The notes: generated by a model from the sequence alone, not told the origin. A stretch of DNA of 64,000 nucleotides from Lamellibrachia columna (GCA_963662155.1 OY759274.1:18492916-18556915); one strand, 5' to 3'; shown: positions 11,661 through 23,112, counted from the stretch's first letter. Numbers and translations are program-made.

Positions 11661-12888
11661 CCACCAGGGGTCTATCTCAGAAGGTCGTCACGGCTCGCTT
11701 GTTCAGATGGCGCCATCAAAAAAGTCCTACGGTCTACGTCCCTGCTCATCGATAAAAGCTAAGTCGCTTCACAGAGTGAACCACATCGTTTGAAGTTTTC
11801 TTACACAACTCGCAATTATTTTCACTCATGGACAGGATGAACTACGAACCGAGAGCAATTTAATCTAAATAATGACAAAAAGCATGTGTCGTCCATTGTG
11901 TTTTTCCTTTCTAGAGAAACACGTCACATCATACATTATGTTGCGTGCAAACGCCTGGATGTCCGAGCAGGTGTGAGAACGCTATATATCTATGTCCCCG
12001 CGGACAGTGTCGGCGCCTTTGTAATGCTGCACTTTCTGCATGTTTCAAACATAGTAGATATGTTTTTACAGTTTACAATAATGTATCAGATATATGCATA
12101 GGCTATATTACCATTTAATTGCTAAGTGATATAGTTACATATGTACAACATGTCCCAACATCCAGTACAAGAGAAAACGTTGTATTCCTGCGGATGTGGA
12201 CAATATCAATATTCAATGGACGTGCAATGTCAACACCACAACAATATTATTTATTGAACTATAAATAGTCCATTACAAAGTGAATTAGTCGGCCCATGGC
12301 GCAACCAGAATCGTAATCAGAATCGAGACCATAATATAACATCATAATAAACTTACTCAGAATGTTACAGAGATTATCTGAAAATTCAACCCATCACCCA
12401 TTCAAATCCATCACAATACCGTTGTTCGTTCCACTTGTAATAATTTGTTGTCCCTGTTAGTGGAAGATCCTATACCGCCCCAGCGACGGTCAATCAAAGG
12501 AAAATATCAATTGGGGGATATTGAACTAGGTTAAGCCATCTTTACGGACTTGGACGTAACAATGCAAGACACATAATGATAATGCTAGGCATGTGTGCGT
12601 TGCAAACTACGTAATTTTCGCCTTTGTCATTTCGACAATTCCCGTCATCACCCCGCGCCACTCAGAGCGGTTGAGGGTGCGCAGCTCTTTAATATTCTCC
12701 GATTGGCGTAGCTACCACCATAGTCCGCGAGACAACCCTACAAATATTAAAGTTGATTATCATATTTGGGGACTAATTCCCGCTAAGATTTTCAGTATCA
12801 CCAATGTGTAAATCGTTTAAAATAATTGATGGACATAATATAAATGTTGAATAAAGAAACACTCAACAACTGTTATTAATACAACGCT
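11661..12888. other. Unassigned intergenic DNA
   Basis: No gene, RNA or repeat I can name. Short ORFs here lack splice context and composition support. Confidence 0.5.
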
Positions 12889-13236
12889 TCAAAACGTCAC
12901 CCGCGGTCTTCCGCGGAAGCCGTCCCTCTCCGGATTGAAATACTCAATGGCAAGTTGACGTTCGGTAGCAAATGTAGCACATAGCCGAAGAGTCGCCTCA
13001 GGGCTCATCGGACCAACCTGCTGATCGGCCGGCGCTGTCACCGACGACACACGGCTTTTGTATTTATCATCTGTGGGTAGTGGACGCCATTGGTCTGACG
13101 CAATTGGCGACGGTGATATGAGTCCAGCAAGGCACGCCCCAAAGACATGCTCCAAATACCCATGTTGTAGGTCAGCATAGACAACCCAAACGATGCGTAG
13201 AGATTTCAAACTGATATGAGTTAATTTGCACCTCAC
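12889..13236 (-). CDS. Hypothetical exon-like ORF of 115 codons
   Basis: The frame is open for 115 codons in AT-rich surroundings and is locally GC-richer, with a hydrophilic C-terminal half (ATERQLAIEYFNPERDG) that looks protein-like. I do not recognise a family and see no clear splice signals. It may be an exon of an unknown gene or part of an unrecognised transposon. Confidence 0.25.
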   Translation of the reverse strand: MRCKLTHISLKSLRIVWVVYADLQHGYLEHVFGACLAGLISPSPIASDQWRPLPTDDKYKSRVSSVTAPADQQVGPMSPEATLRLCATFATERQLAIEYFNPERDGFRGRPRVTF

Positions 13237-13869
13237 TGTTCACATATAACAAAGTACGACACTTCCGAGATACTTACGGAATGCGACTTAGCTTTAGGTG
13301 GTAATATTTTTTAATATTGTTTAGCTCGACATGAAATACCTGGTGTGCCATCCTCGCTGTATAGATTACGATATCAGGAGAACATACGCAATAATGTTTT
13401 CTAAGCAAAACACAAAATGCTCAACAATATGCATATTGCATATACATGTATTGTAAATCCGTATATGATTGAATGATTCACGTCAATCGTCACGAAATTT
13501 TAATTTGCTACACACAATGTTCATACTTTGTGAATCGCATTATGATTGTTGTCCAACGATTGATAAAACCAAGGAATGTGGCTAACTATGTAATTGTTTC
13601 AATTAATAATTAAGTGGAAAAAATCAAGAACAGGAGGAATCGTATTTGTTTTTATGCTTCCAAAAAGCCACTACAGTAGCAGAGAACAAAACGCACTGAC
13701 TCCTCTGTGGATTTTCGGGCTGATGGATGGAGTTCTACACCACACAATGTGAAGTTAGCCTGTTTTGTGTCGTAAATTATCTGAAATGTTACGCCTTGTC
13801 TGTGAGTCAAAGGAAGCGACATCGCGCATCGCTGAAGTGTTAGAATTGATGTCTGCACACGCACATAAA
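13237..13869. other. Unassigned intergenic DNA
   Basis: AT-rich, no supported feature. Confidence 0.5.
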
Positions 13870-14165
13870 CAGGTTTTTCAATCGTCTGTCTTCTTTTTTA
13901 CGTTTAAAGTACGTAGGAAAGCTCAAAAAGCCATTCTTTTCTCAAACATCAGTGTTTCTTATACATGTTTTTCAATCGTCTGTGTCTTCGTTTTTGCGTT
14001 TCATGTACGTAGGAAAGCTCAAAAAGCCATTCGTTTTCTCAAACATCAGTGTTTCTTATACATGTTTTTCAATCGTCTGTGTCTTCGTTTTTACGTTTCA
14101 TGTACGTAGGAAAGCTCAAAAAGCCATTCATTTACTGAAACATCGGTGTTTCTTAGACATGTCTG
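13870..14165. repeat. ~94-97 bp tandem repeat, 3 copies
   Basis: A unit beginning TTTTTCAATCGTCTGTGTCT and ending near CAAACATCAGTGTTTCTTATA is repeated three times with few differences. This causes the repetitive ORFs that overlap it. Confidence 0.9.
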
Positions 14166-15780
14166 TCGTGCCACAAACAGGCGGAGATGAATTTTATTTA
14201 GCAGCTAGCTCTTCTCTAGAGACTCTAGGCAGTCAAAGTGCTCCACTTGGATTGGGGAACAGCTGGCATCCTGACGTCGCTCCATCTTCTGATGACCACC
14301 AGTTGACATCTCTCGACGGTCTGACGCCCGTTTATCGCTCGCTGACCTCTTCTTGGGACATATATAATTACTCCATTGATTGTCCAATATATCTAGTTTC
14401 GAATACGTCGATTTTCTTGTCTTGGCTTCGTATGGGATACCATGTTTCGCATCCGTACTGCAGGGTTGGTAGAACGTTTGAGCTGTGCCGAATTTTGACG
14501 TCATGCTAAATTTCTTGCCATTTCAAATTGTCCCTGAACTGATGCTAACGCTAACGCACACTTTCCCTAATTTGCAGTTATGCAATTAACTATATGTGCT
14601 TAGACAAAAAACTGTATTAATAAAGGAATGTAAACATTTAATAAACAATCAATGTCCATCGAATTAGTGACAACTTGCTCAAACGACGCCGTCGCTTAGA
14701 ATATGTTAATGGTACAAACTGTACTTGTCAATGGTGCATGCTTTGTGTTACGCGCAATGACAGCGTTGCTTACTTACTTACTAAAGACGAAACCATATAT
14801 TTTAGTTACACATAAGCTGTTACTATTATATTTCCTATGTTAATGTTTTCTTCAATTGAGCACACACTGAAAAAAGCACAGTGACCAGGTATCCCTGGTT
14901 TTAGGGCATGATTGTGTGAGTTATACAATGGCTTGACAGTTCGATTCAACAGCTGCCATGCTAATATTTTCCATATTACTGTTGTTTCCTAGCCCTTTCT
15001 AATGTTTTGTAAAATAATCTCTATAAACAGGGTTGATAAGGCAAAATTGGGAATGAGGAATCTAAGAAAGTTGGTCTGATCGGGAAGTCGAATGAAAGGG
15101 GTGGAGTTAATCCTCCCCCAGTTTATATGTAACAAACACGATTAAACATTCTGGCGGATGGTACGAACTGGCGCTGTTCTTTGTGAAGCTGCTCTGTTGT
15201 CCGTGGCTAATTTAAATGTGACAACTCATGATGATTGTTACGCATTGAACTGTGATATCGGTGATTATGGCGGTTATCCAGTAGAACTGGCGATAAAGGA
15301 TGCAACACCCAAGAAACAAGAGGACTACACCTCGCTGCTTACCTGCTGCTTTGATAATACAGCTACCACGTATACGTAAAATCGGCAGTTTTATTTGGCT
15401 TACAAAGATTGATAAGAAAGGCCAAAGCCGACGGATTGTGTGAGGAATGTGTGGTATTAAGTGGGACGTGGAGGTTCAGACCAACCAAGTTACAACAAAC
15501 AAATGGCGATAAATCTCCCCCATGGATATGGGATCTAATGGCGGGAGATCATATTATCAGATGTTCTAATATAAAAAGTTTGAAATGTGGATGTTGACAC
15601 CTGCATCAATGTAGATACTACATTACAAATGCAAACATCATAATTATTATACACAATGGTTAAGGCGTCAAGTTAAAAATTTTATTTTAAAATCAGTTAC
15701 TTTTTACAAAGCTATCTACCATGGTGTTTTTAATCACTACAATCATCCTTAACATTATGTTATATAAAACCATGCAATGC
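14166..15780. other. Unassigned region with small ORFs
   Basis: Two plus-strand ORFs of 60-75 codons (15,158-15,379 and 15,409-15,597) have fairly balanced composition, but no start context, splice signals or family resemblance that I can identify. I do not call them genes. Confidence 0.4.
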
Positions 15781-15804
15781 CTCTTTTGACACGGGGTCCA
15801 ATAA
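15781..15804 (-). pseudogene. Relic of exon 2 of the cysteine-rich family (third lineage)
   Basis: The 24-base segment reads VIGPRVKR in the same phase as the other two exon-2 copies and is preceded by TATTTACAG. The flanks (ATAAAACCATGCAATGCCTC, compare 7,400 and 58,825) are also homologous. The donor is GCATTG instead of GTATTG. No matching exon 3 is recognised at lower coordinates, so this is probably a dead remnant. Confidence 0.5.
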
Positions 15805-16349
15805 CTGTAAATAATGAAATACACCTGTGTAAGTGGTTTGACATAACAGAATGTTGATATAGATAAAACTCAAAGTAGTTAAGTTAGTTTTCTAACAATA
15901 TACAGCACATGTGTGCATAGCAATTACTATACAAGTGAACATTGCAAATGTTATTAGTGTCAGAGTCCGTGTAAGCGTCACTCCTATTAACACAAGGAGT
16001 CACTCGTCAATGTTAACACACACTAATAAGATAATAAACGCAATACGTGATTGTAAAATTAGCATCAGAATATCACAAAGCATCATACTTCGAATTAACT
16101 GGAACTTCTACACGTATACTCGCACACTCGCACAATTGCACTCAAGCACATACGAGCATTCTGCTAAATAGCGAAGTGATTCGCCCGTGAATTGTACGAG
16201 ACGGTGGCGGAGAAGCACAATTAATTGGACGAGGCCGGTTAGTTGTGCTACTCTGTCAGCCGTCGAGTACGGTTTGCTGCAAGGTGCAGCGAAGTGGAAC
16301 GTGAATGTGCCAGCGGTAATGGTGGCCCCACAGAGGATGCCTGGCAGAG

Positions 16350-16650
16350 CAGTTTGTTGGCGGGTTTGTTGTGTCGACGTAGACATCACTGCAGGTGCCA
16401 ATGATAGGGAGGGAGGGAGGGAGGGAGGGAGGGAAGGAGGGAGGGGGGAGGGAGGGAGGGTGGGTGGGTGGGAGGGAGGGGTGAGGGAGGGAGCAGTTTG
16501 TTGGCGGGTTTGTTGTGTCGACGTAGACATCACTGCAGGTGCGATTGATAGGGAGGGAGGGAGGGAAGGAGGGAGGGGGGAGGGAGGGAGGGAGGGGTGA
16601 GGGAGGGAGGGAGGGGGAGGGAGGAGGGAGGGAGGGACCTGCCTGCTTCC
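16350..16650. repeat. (GGGA)n tracts with a duplicated 50-bp spacer
   Basis: GGGA-rich tracts at about 16,407-16,490 and 16,550-16,640 are each preceded by the same ~50-base segment (starting GCAGTTTGTTGGCGGGTTTG, at about 16,350 and 16,493). The G-runs could form G-quadruplexes on the plus strand. Confidence 0.9.
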
Positions 16651-16790
16651 ATCCCCGCCTCCCTCCCTCATGCATGCGTGTGTGCGTGCGTTGGAGTCCA
16701 ATGTAAGGGGCTGTCCTTTTCTGCCGGGGGAGGATGAAAGATGGAGAGGGGGCAGCCGATAGAAAAGTATGGAAAGAAACAACAGAAAGA
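16651..16790 (-). mobile_element. Piece of a dispersed repeat
   Basis: The reverse complement of this stretch matches about 43,785-43,890 and, less well, 44,205-44,290: GCAGAAAAGGACAGCCCCTTA, a CATGCATG/CACACG run, then the GGGATGGAAGCAG segment beside a GGGA tract. Nature of the element unknown. Confidence 0.55.
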
Positions 16791-16804
16791 GTGGCTCGAC
16801 AATA

Positions 16805-17190
16805 TTTTACCTGACCCTAACCCATGTATAGCAGGGTACAAAGAGGAAAAGCACGGTTAGTTTGGTAAAAAAAATTATGTTTAATAAATCCAAGAATGTG
16901 ATCAACATTTTCATAAACAGTGTATAAATTGCATACGAGATAAAACATTTCAATACAAAGTTTGCAAAATTTTAGCACACCTCTACAGACATGGTGTTGT
17001 GTGACTATGGTGCACCATTCAGAAACCTGGTGCCTATGACAGTGACAGGATTCTCCCCATAGCCTTTTCTCCTGACACACCTATCTCACTAACTGACCTA
17101 TCTCACGCTTGACGAGGCCGCCATCATTGCTGACCATGATGCTCCACAACTGGAGAGTGGACTGGAAGGTGGCGGCCACCATCCTGTTAC
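16805..17190 (-). repeat. Inverted duplicate of 47,570-47,955
   Basis: The reverse complement aligns along its length with 47,570-47,955, including the exon-like segment at 17,098-17,163 and its GTCAGT donor. Part of the larger inverted and rearranged duplication (16.8-24.9 versus 46.1-50.4 kb). Confidence 0.85.
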
Positions 17191-17280
17191 AGTTCTCCTG
17201 GCCAGTGTTGAGCACCTTGGCATTGAGAACCACCTGATCTATCAAATCCATCAGACACGGACTAGTCCACGAAAGGTGGC
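17098..17280 (-). CDS. Exon-like ORF of an unrecognised gene
   Basis: A minus-strand frame reads SPCLMDLIDQVVLNAKVL, continues through ENCNRMVAATFQSTLQLWS to VKREI, and ends at a GTCAGT donor at 17,097. It is open for about 60 codons. An internal CAG before GAGAAC is a second possible acceptor, and it is the one kept in the duplicate at 47.57 kb. Most differences from that copy change amino acids, so constraint is not obvious. No family recognised. Confidence 0.35.
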
Positions 17281-17869
17281 AGCGTGCAGTCCTTCATCCT
17301 GTCTCACACAAACACACAAGTTACATAGATCTGTAGATCTGCTTCAATGAAACAGTTCGCACACCCACACTTTGGTATTCTGCTGTGGAAAATTACAGAA
17401 TCAACCAATCATATGTATCTCTGTTTGAGCAATATGCATTTTACCAGATGGTTGTACTCATATAAATGACGTACTCTTCTTGACTACAGCATGCTCATCA
17501 AAATAAAATATCCCTGGATAAGAAGGATGTACAGGGAAAGAATAAATAACAACATTAAACAAATCAAGCTGGTTACCAAAACAAAAGCCTTTACCACTCA
17601 GCGCCAATACTGATTTATTAGAACAACCGTAAAAGTTAGTTTTTCAATCTAATGTGACATTCTCCCCTCCCCCACCATTCATCGTTACAGTTTTTGCAAT
17701 GTTTGTTCCAGTCATGAATCCAATGAATTTCCAAGAGAACCATGAATGGCCTGCTTCCAAGGCGATTATGTCTACTTATGACATCAACCTGTACCAACAC
17801 ACAAAGTGGGGATAGGTAAGAGCGATCCGATTGAAGTGACCCTTGATATTGTTCACTCTTTGTCCACCA

Positions 17870-18240
17870 AAATTGTTCCTGGCTACTGCAGCACCTGTAA
17901 AAAAGACCTCAAGTAAAGGTATGTTTATGTTTACACAGCACTGTATCCAGTCCTTGGGATTGTTCAACGTGCTTAACCGTTCACCCCCTGGCTGACCTGT
18001 TCATTCCAACACCATCTCAACTTCTCTGGGAAGCATTCAGCCATGCTGCAATTACTGTGCAAAGATTATTCATTCACATTTCCACCCTTGTCTATACCTG
18101 GGTACTCATCTACAGCTGAGTGAACTGTGGTAATGTGGGGGAACAAAATTGCCAAAGCTTTGATACGACAGCAATAGGATTTGAACCCGGGTTCCCTCAG
18201 CTGAGTCTGGCGTTCTAACATTGTGTGGTAGAAATATCAT
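17870..18240 (-). mobile_element. tRNA-derived SINE (family 1), inverted partner of 46,135-46,540
   Basis: Minus strand: a B-box-like GGGTTCAAATCC near 18,188, then the family body with ATCAAAGCTTTGGCAATTTTG, TGAATGCTTCCCAGAGAAG and GTTGAGATGGTGTTGGAATG. The flank 17,780-17,870 also matches 46,480-46,540, so this copy was duplicated with its surroundings. Confidence 0.75.
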
Positions 18241-19750
18241 GAATAAATAAAGTTTTCATATTGCGAAGGCATAGGCATATTGAAAGAGATGACACAGTCA
18301 AATTCATGAAGTTTGTAACTTCTCATGAATACACACATAGACAAATTCCTAGCAGATATTTGTATAGTGTACACATCTATTGCCATAACCAAAATATTTA
18401 CTTACCTGGGTACGTCTACTGATTTGCATCTTTAACAAAGAACAACACAGTTGCCTTGTTAACCTTTCATGGCTAACACTTGTCGAGGGAAATCTTCAGT
18501 TGATGCACTGTGGAAACATCTTGCTACTTGCTGCGCATTATTCCTTCAAGACAAAGACACTAGTGAACAATAGTTACGTAGTAAATTAAGAAAGTGGCAC
18601 CGGAACTTAGACTAAATACTACAATGAAAACAGTGGATTTTAGTGTTCTTGCAGTGTGAAGTTTGTAAAACTCAAATGCTGAGGGTCAATAGCACAATGC
18701 TATATATAATGGTGAATTTATTTAGGAAACTAACAACCATTCTTTGAAATTTTTTACCAAATACAAACCTTACTAACCATATATATTATATATGTAGTTA
18801 TGGCAAAATTTGGCTATGTCTACAGTATAGGCCCATGCTTAGAAGTTGTCAATTCTCTTATGACAGAACACCCCACTTTAAGACCACCCCTTTTGATTGA
18901 GTAGGTGATTTTCAATGAGGGGTTCCACTGTATACCCTTTACATTAATTCCAAATGTTTCAAGAAGATGGTGCCACATGCTGATACCATAAAGACGTCTT
19001 TGTTCATAGACACCAAAGAAACATGCTTTACCGACCGAGTTTTTTTAGTTTTTTACAACATATTGTATCACAAAAATCATATTGTGGCTTAGTGTATCAT
19101 TATAGCCCCACATTTATAAAAAAATTATTTCACCATCAATCAAACAAGATAAATGACTTCATTGTAGAGACAGGAACACCTGCATTTTGATTTGAAATAA
19201 TGGAACAGAAGTAGCTTAATAATGAAATTACATGTACTGAACATGGGTCGATGTTCCAAATTAGAATTTAAGGATATAAACTACTGTAATCACAATTTTT
19301 TTATTTGCATAATAGAACTAGCCTAAGAAGCCAAAATCGTTTCGGCTTGATGGATTCTAGAAATGTTAGTCTTCGGTTTGACACTGACTGATAGTATGTT
19401 TTTTAATCTGCCAGCATAATTATGCTAAGAAATCAGCCACGTATCTCTGTGTACTGTATCTGATTCTTCTCGTTGTGAAACTGCTTCTAATAATGTGATC
19501 TGATCCAATGCATACACAATCTCGTGCATACATTTATGACAGTAATTGTCTGTATTTCTTCTTTTACAACTTACATACTGGCTAAACAGTCTACTCTATA
19601 TCAAATTATTAAGAATGACATTGTACACTCTACAATGTCAGTTATTCATTCAATCCATTTTTGGTAATTCAATCCAGTTTTGTGTGTCTGTGAGGAACTG
19701 ATAGTTTTGTTTTGTGCATTAAGCTTGAATTTCAAAATGTCTTATATTAT
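18241..19750. other. Unassigned AT-rich DNA downstream of ANAPC10
   Basis: No exon, RNA or repeat that I can support. Confidence 0.5.
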
Positions 19751-19754
19751 TAAC

Positions 19755-19930
19755 AGGGATTAACGAACACAGCGGTGTGCACATGAGTTGCATGAGTCAA
19801 TGTTCGTTGACCCAGTTGCACAACCACGGAAAGGATATTTTTGAAGTCGCGCGTTACACGTACTAAAAGTTTAGCAATGTACGCTTCATATAAGTTAGCA
19901 TCCCTCCTGATTGTATCCTATTGAGAAACG
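19755..19930. repeat. Inverted duplicate of 50,210-50,390
   Basis: The reverse complement shares GGATACAATCAGGAGGGATG then CTAACTTATATGAAGCGTAC with 50,236-50,275 and continues to the ACTCATGCAACTC end. It marks the far flank of ANAPC10 in the duplication. Confidence 0.85.
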
Positions 19931-20080
19931 GTGGTGCCACAATGCAGAGCCTGGATAACCAAGGCTAGCTGAAGATGTGTGCGACAAACGGTGGCACCAC
20001 AGCGTGGAACCTGGATAATCGAGACTAATTGTGAAGTTGAACACTCTAATCAGAACCGTGGTGCCACACTGTGGGCTACA
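19925..20080. repeat. Short imperfect tandem repeat
   Basis: A ~60-bp unit containing ACGGTGGTGCCACA and CCTGGATAA occurs about 2.5 times between the duplicated flank and the end of ANAPC10. Confidence 0.7.
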
Positions 20081-20268
20081 TCCCAACCAACAGGTTCATT
20101 TGCAGATGTCTGTGATACCATAATTTTTGACAGAGAGACTTCCCAGCTGTGGAGTATAAACTGTGAGTGAATGTTTTTCTCGGTGTAGCCTTTGACATAT
20201 TTCATCTACATGAGTGCAACTCGAGTAATAGTTTGTTGTGATCAGTAAATGCAGTTGACGACTGTCCA

Positions 20269-20548
20269 CTACCTAACAGAACCGAACTGTGCCATGTCGA
20301 TACTTGTGAATACCGGCTTCTTAGCCGTGGTAATGTCTCTCACTGGAGAGTGGATCTTGATCTGTCGCATGTGGGTATCTCGTCCATTCTGATGGTTCGA
20401 CACCACAGTGATCTGGATCATAAATGTGCGTATTGGCCGTTCATGTATGTCTTTCAGTGGGATCACGATCCACCCAGACAGTTCTGACAGATCGACGAGC
20501 TCAATCTCTGTCAGATTTTTTAAGTGGTTGCCAGTACGGATGGAGATC
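20269..20548 (-). CDS. ANAPC10: ANAPC10 coding exon 3 (C-terminal half of DOC domain)
   Basis: The acceptor is TTTCTTGCAG at 20,549-20,550. The first G completes an Arg codon split across the intron. It encodes [30 protein letters not shown], the invariant [15 protein letters not shown] and a divergent tail ending FGSVR, then TAG at 20,269. These are the DOC-domain strands that contact degron and CDH1/CDC20 in known APC10. Confidence 0.93.
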
Positions 20549-23112
20549 CTGCAAGAAATCACTGATTAGATGGATGCTATCAAATGTAATTGTTGGTCTT
20601 ATTAATCATAATAACTAGTACCCACATTTCATCTGAATATATCAGGTTAATTAGAAATGAGATCACTAACTACTAGTTTACTACATCGCAATATGTTCAA
20701 TTGAATGCCTTGTTATCAGGATCATTATTGACATACCAGGGATTAGAGAATATTTTTTTTAGAAATCTTATAATTTTATAAATATAAAAAAATTATTAGG
20801 GATACATGCCTAACTACTACATTTCTGATTTTTTACATAGTCAAAATATTCCAGCTAAGAGACTAAGAACTAAGTCTGTTTATGTAAAATTGTATTACAG
20901 GTGTACTATACAGGTCTGGCCCTAATATTCCTTATTTATATGATAATTTATTTATTTATATGCAATTCAATGCTGTATTATTTAATTGTATTTAATGTTT
21001 TATAAATGTTTTAACATGTACTTACATGTATTATGCAAATTCTATGGTTGCAAATGAAACAACTTATTATTTTTGTATTACAGACCCTGAAGCATCATTC
21101 TTTAGTTCCCCCTTTACTGGATAGTTCCATCAAACGTCACACGTGCCTGCTTGGAGTGTAGCTCTCATCGGCCTTGTAGTCCGCGTACAGACAGATATCC
21201 GTGATGGTCGTCTTTCTGCGGAACTGGATATTGATGAGGTGGGGCTGAGGACCATCAGACTGCCAGTAGGTGTCCAGGGAACCATCAATTAACTGATCCA
21301 CACTAAAGCCTAGAGTAATCAGAATTACATCAGACTGCCAGTAGGTGTCCAGGAAACCATCAATTAACTGATGCACACCGAAGCCTAGAGTAATCAGAAA
21401 TACATCAGACTGCCAGTAGGTGTCCAGGGAACCATCAATTAACTGATCCACACTGAAGCCTAGAGTAATCAGAAATACATCAGACTGCCAGTAGGTGTCC
21501 AGGGAACCATCAATTAACTGATCCACACCAAAGCCTAGAGTAATCAGAAATACATCAGACTGCCAGTAGGTATCCAGGGAACCATCAATTAACTGATCCG
21601 CAACAAAGCCTAGAGTAATCAGAAATACATCAGACTGCCAGTAGTTATCCAGGGAACCATCAGTTAACTGATGCACACCAAAGCCTAGAGTAATCAGAAA
21701 TACATCAGACTGCCAGTAGGTATCAATTAACTGATCCACACCAAGGCATAGAGTAATCAGAAATACATCAGACTGCCAGTAGGTATCCAGGGAACCATCA
21801 ATTAACTGATGCACACCAAAACCTAGAGTAATCAGAAATACATCAGACTGCCAGTAGGTATCCAGGGAACCATCAATTAACTGATCCACACTGAAGCCTA
21901 GAGTAATCAGAAATACATCAGACAGCCAGTAGGTATCCAGGGAACCATCAATTAACTGATCCACATTGAAGCCTAGAGTAATCAGAAATACATCAGACTG
22001 CCAGTAGGTATCCAGGGAACCATCAATTAACTGATCCACAAGGAAGCCTAGAGTAATCAGAAATACATATGTTCTTAGATAATGAAGTTGAATTTCATAA
22101 TCGACACATAAAAATGACTCAGCAAAGATTGATTACATATGATTAGGAACATGATAATAAATACATACGTTGATATTCAAAGCGGTATGCATAAGTGTCA
22201 ACAAAGTCACTCAACATTAGAGCTTTTGGATGGGAAATACTGCTCCGTCAGTCCTGCTTTGCCAGTTTTTTTAAGAAATGTCTTTTTTATTTATAAAAAC
22301 AAACAAAACTTTATATAGTTATTGCACACGAAACTGTTCTAGGCATATTTAATTTTTTATTTATTTAGTCTCAAGCAATTTCACGTTCACTGTGAACGAG
22401 AAAGGCATGACAAAATAGCTACCCGTAAAAACGCTGAAAAAATTATTAAAACCCCTAGCTTTTTCATGTTTAGACCTTAATTGACACTTATGGGTATAAT
22501 TGACGTATAAAATAAGTAGGCGGTACCTCAAATCAGTAGTCCACTGCGTGAATTGGTAGGGTTGACATTTAACAAGATTTAACAAGATTGCCATCCCATA
22601 CAAGTTCTGGATGCCAAGTGGACAAGGAAGCCATTGGCTTATCAAGAATCCAACAATTTTCTCATCTATGTGTAGCCTGCCCTTATCAGATAACTGTCAA
22701 TTCTATTTTAAAACATATTCACAATACTAGCATTAACACAATCATTTGGCAGTTTGTTCTATTCATTTATTACCCTATGTGAGAAAGAGTACTTTCTCAT
22801 GTCCAACCTACACTGCTCCTTAACTAATGCTGTTTTGTGTCCTCTGGTTCTACTGCCTTCTTTAAGTTTGAAGAACATATTCCTATCAACATCCTCATAA
22901 CCATTCACTATTTTAAACACTTCTATTTGGTCTCCTCTTAGACAGGTATGACTTTGCTTGGAGAAAATTTTACAATTACCTGGCTTGCAGGAAGACAGGG
23001 ACCACACAGCATGGTGTCCCACTTCCCTCAAATATCCCTCTTTCTCCCCCTGGAGGGATCGACATCCTCTCCTCCCATCAGTTTCATCAAACTCATTGTT
23101 CGGTGATGCCAC
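20269..23112 (-). CDS. ANAPC10: Anaphase-promoting complex subunit 10 (APC10/DOC1), three coding exons
   Basis: APC10 is the DOC-domain, substrate-receptor subunit of the nuclear/cytosolic APC/C ubiquitin ligase. With CDC20 or CDH1 it binds D-box degrons of mitotic substrates. Exons on the minus strand are 22,979-23,112, 21,147-21,309 and 20,269-20,548, about 190 residues in all; human APC10 has 185. Diagnostic segments in order are [49 protein letters not shown] and [16 protein letters not shown]. The C-terminus ends in Val-Arg where vertebrate APC10 ends in Ile-Arg, the tail that docks on tetratricopeptide subunits. Oddities: no ATG at the expected start, a GC donor for intron 2, and an 11-copy tandem array at the start of coding exon 2. 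Intron 1 contains a CR1 tail. No premature stop interrupts the exons. Confidence 0.92.
21147..21309 (-). CDS. ANAPC10: ANAPC10 coding exon 2 (N-terminal DOC domain)
   Basis: If the acceptor nearest the unique part is used (CTCTAG ending at 21,310), the exon is 163 bases. It encodes [20 protein letters not shown], then [20 protein letters not shown] and [14 protein letters not shown]. The phase-1 join with exon 1 rebuilds CKPGF, as in other animals. Its 3' boundary is AGCAG followed by GCACGT, a GC-type donor. Using a more distal acceptor would add in-frame 25-residue repeats (see the array at 21,250-22,070). Confidence 0.9.
21250..22070 (-). repeat. ANAPC10: 75-bp in-frame minisatellite made from an ANAPC10 intron/exon boundary
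   Basis: Eleven copies, counting the genuine one, of a 75-base unit. Each consists of the last ~20 bases of intron 1 (TTTCTGATTACTCTAG) and the first ~54 bases of coding exon 2. All copies read through in one frame as [15 protein letters not shown] then VFLITLGF. The only indel, in the unit near 21,710-21,730, is a 12-base in-frame deletion. There is no stop in about 820 bases. Nearly every unit keeps a CTCTAG acceptor and a GTATTT after GAT. One unit (near 21,750) has lost the acceptor. Confidence 0.93.
22565..22945 (-). mobile_element. CR1-like LINE 3' end in ANAPC10 intron 1
   Basis: Minus-strand reading gives [53 protein letters not shown] and, with two stops, [16 protein letters not shown] and [12 protein letters not shown]. 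This is the standard C-terminus of CR1-type ORF2. The 3' tail matches the element at 10,190. It starts only ~35 bases after the ANAPC10 exon 1 donor, so the ORF that runs from exon 1 into it is a chance fusion. Confidence 0.9.
22979..23112 (-). CDS. ANAPC10: ANAPC10 coding exon 1 (N-terminus)
   Basis: It encodes [15 protein letters not shown] and then [19 protein letters not shown] up to a GTAATT donor at 22,978, phase 1. The residue aligned with the initiator Met of other APC10 proteins is GTG (23,110-23,112), and the next in-frame codon upstream of the CACCCATCA stretch is a stop (TAA). The three bases before TG are CAG. A split start codon, A at the end of an upstream untranslated exon joined to TG here, would explain this. 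Otherwise the start has been lost. Confidence 0.85.

Noticed and set aside
22759..22978. Continuation of the ANAPC10 exon 1 ORF into a 117-residue protein
   Set aside because: The part beyond CKPG is a CR1 ORF2 tail after a GTAATT donor. The true continuation is the DOC exon.
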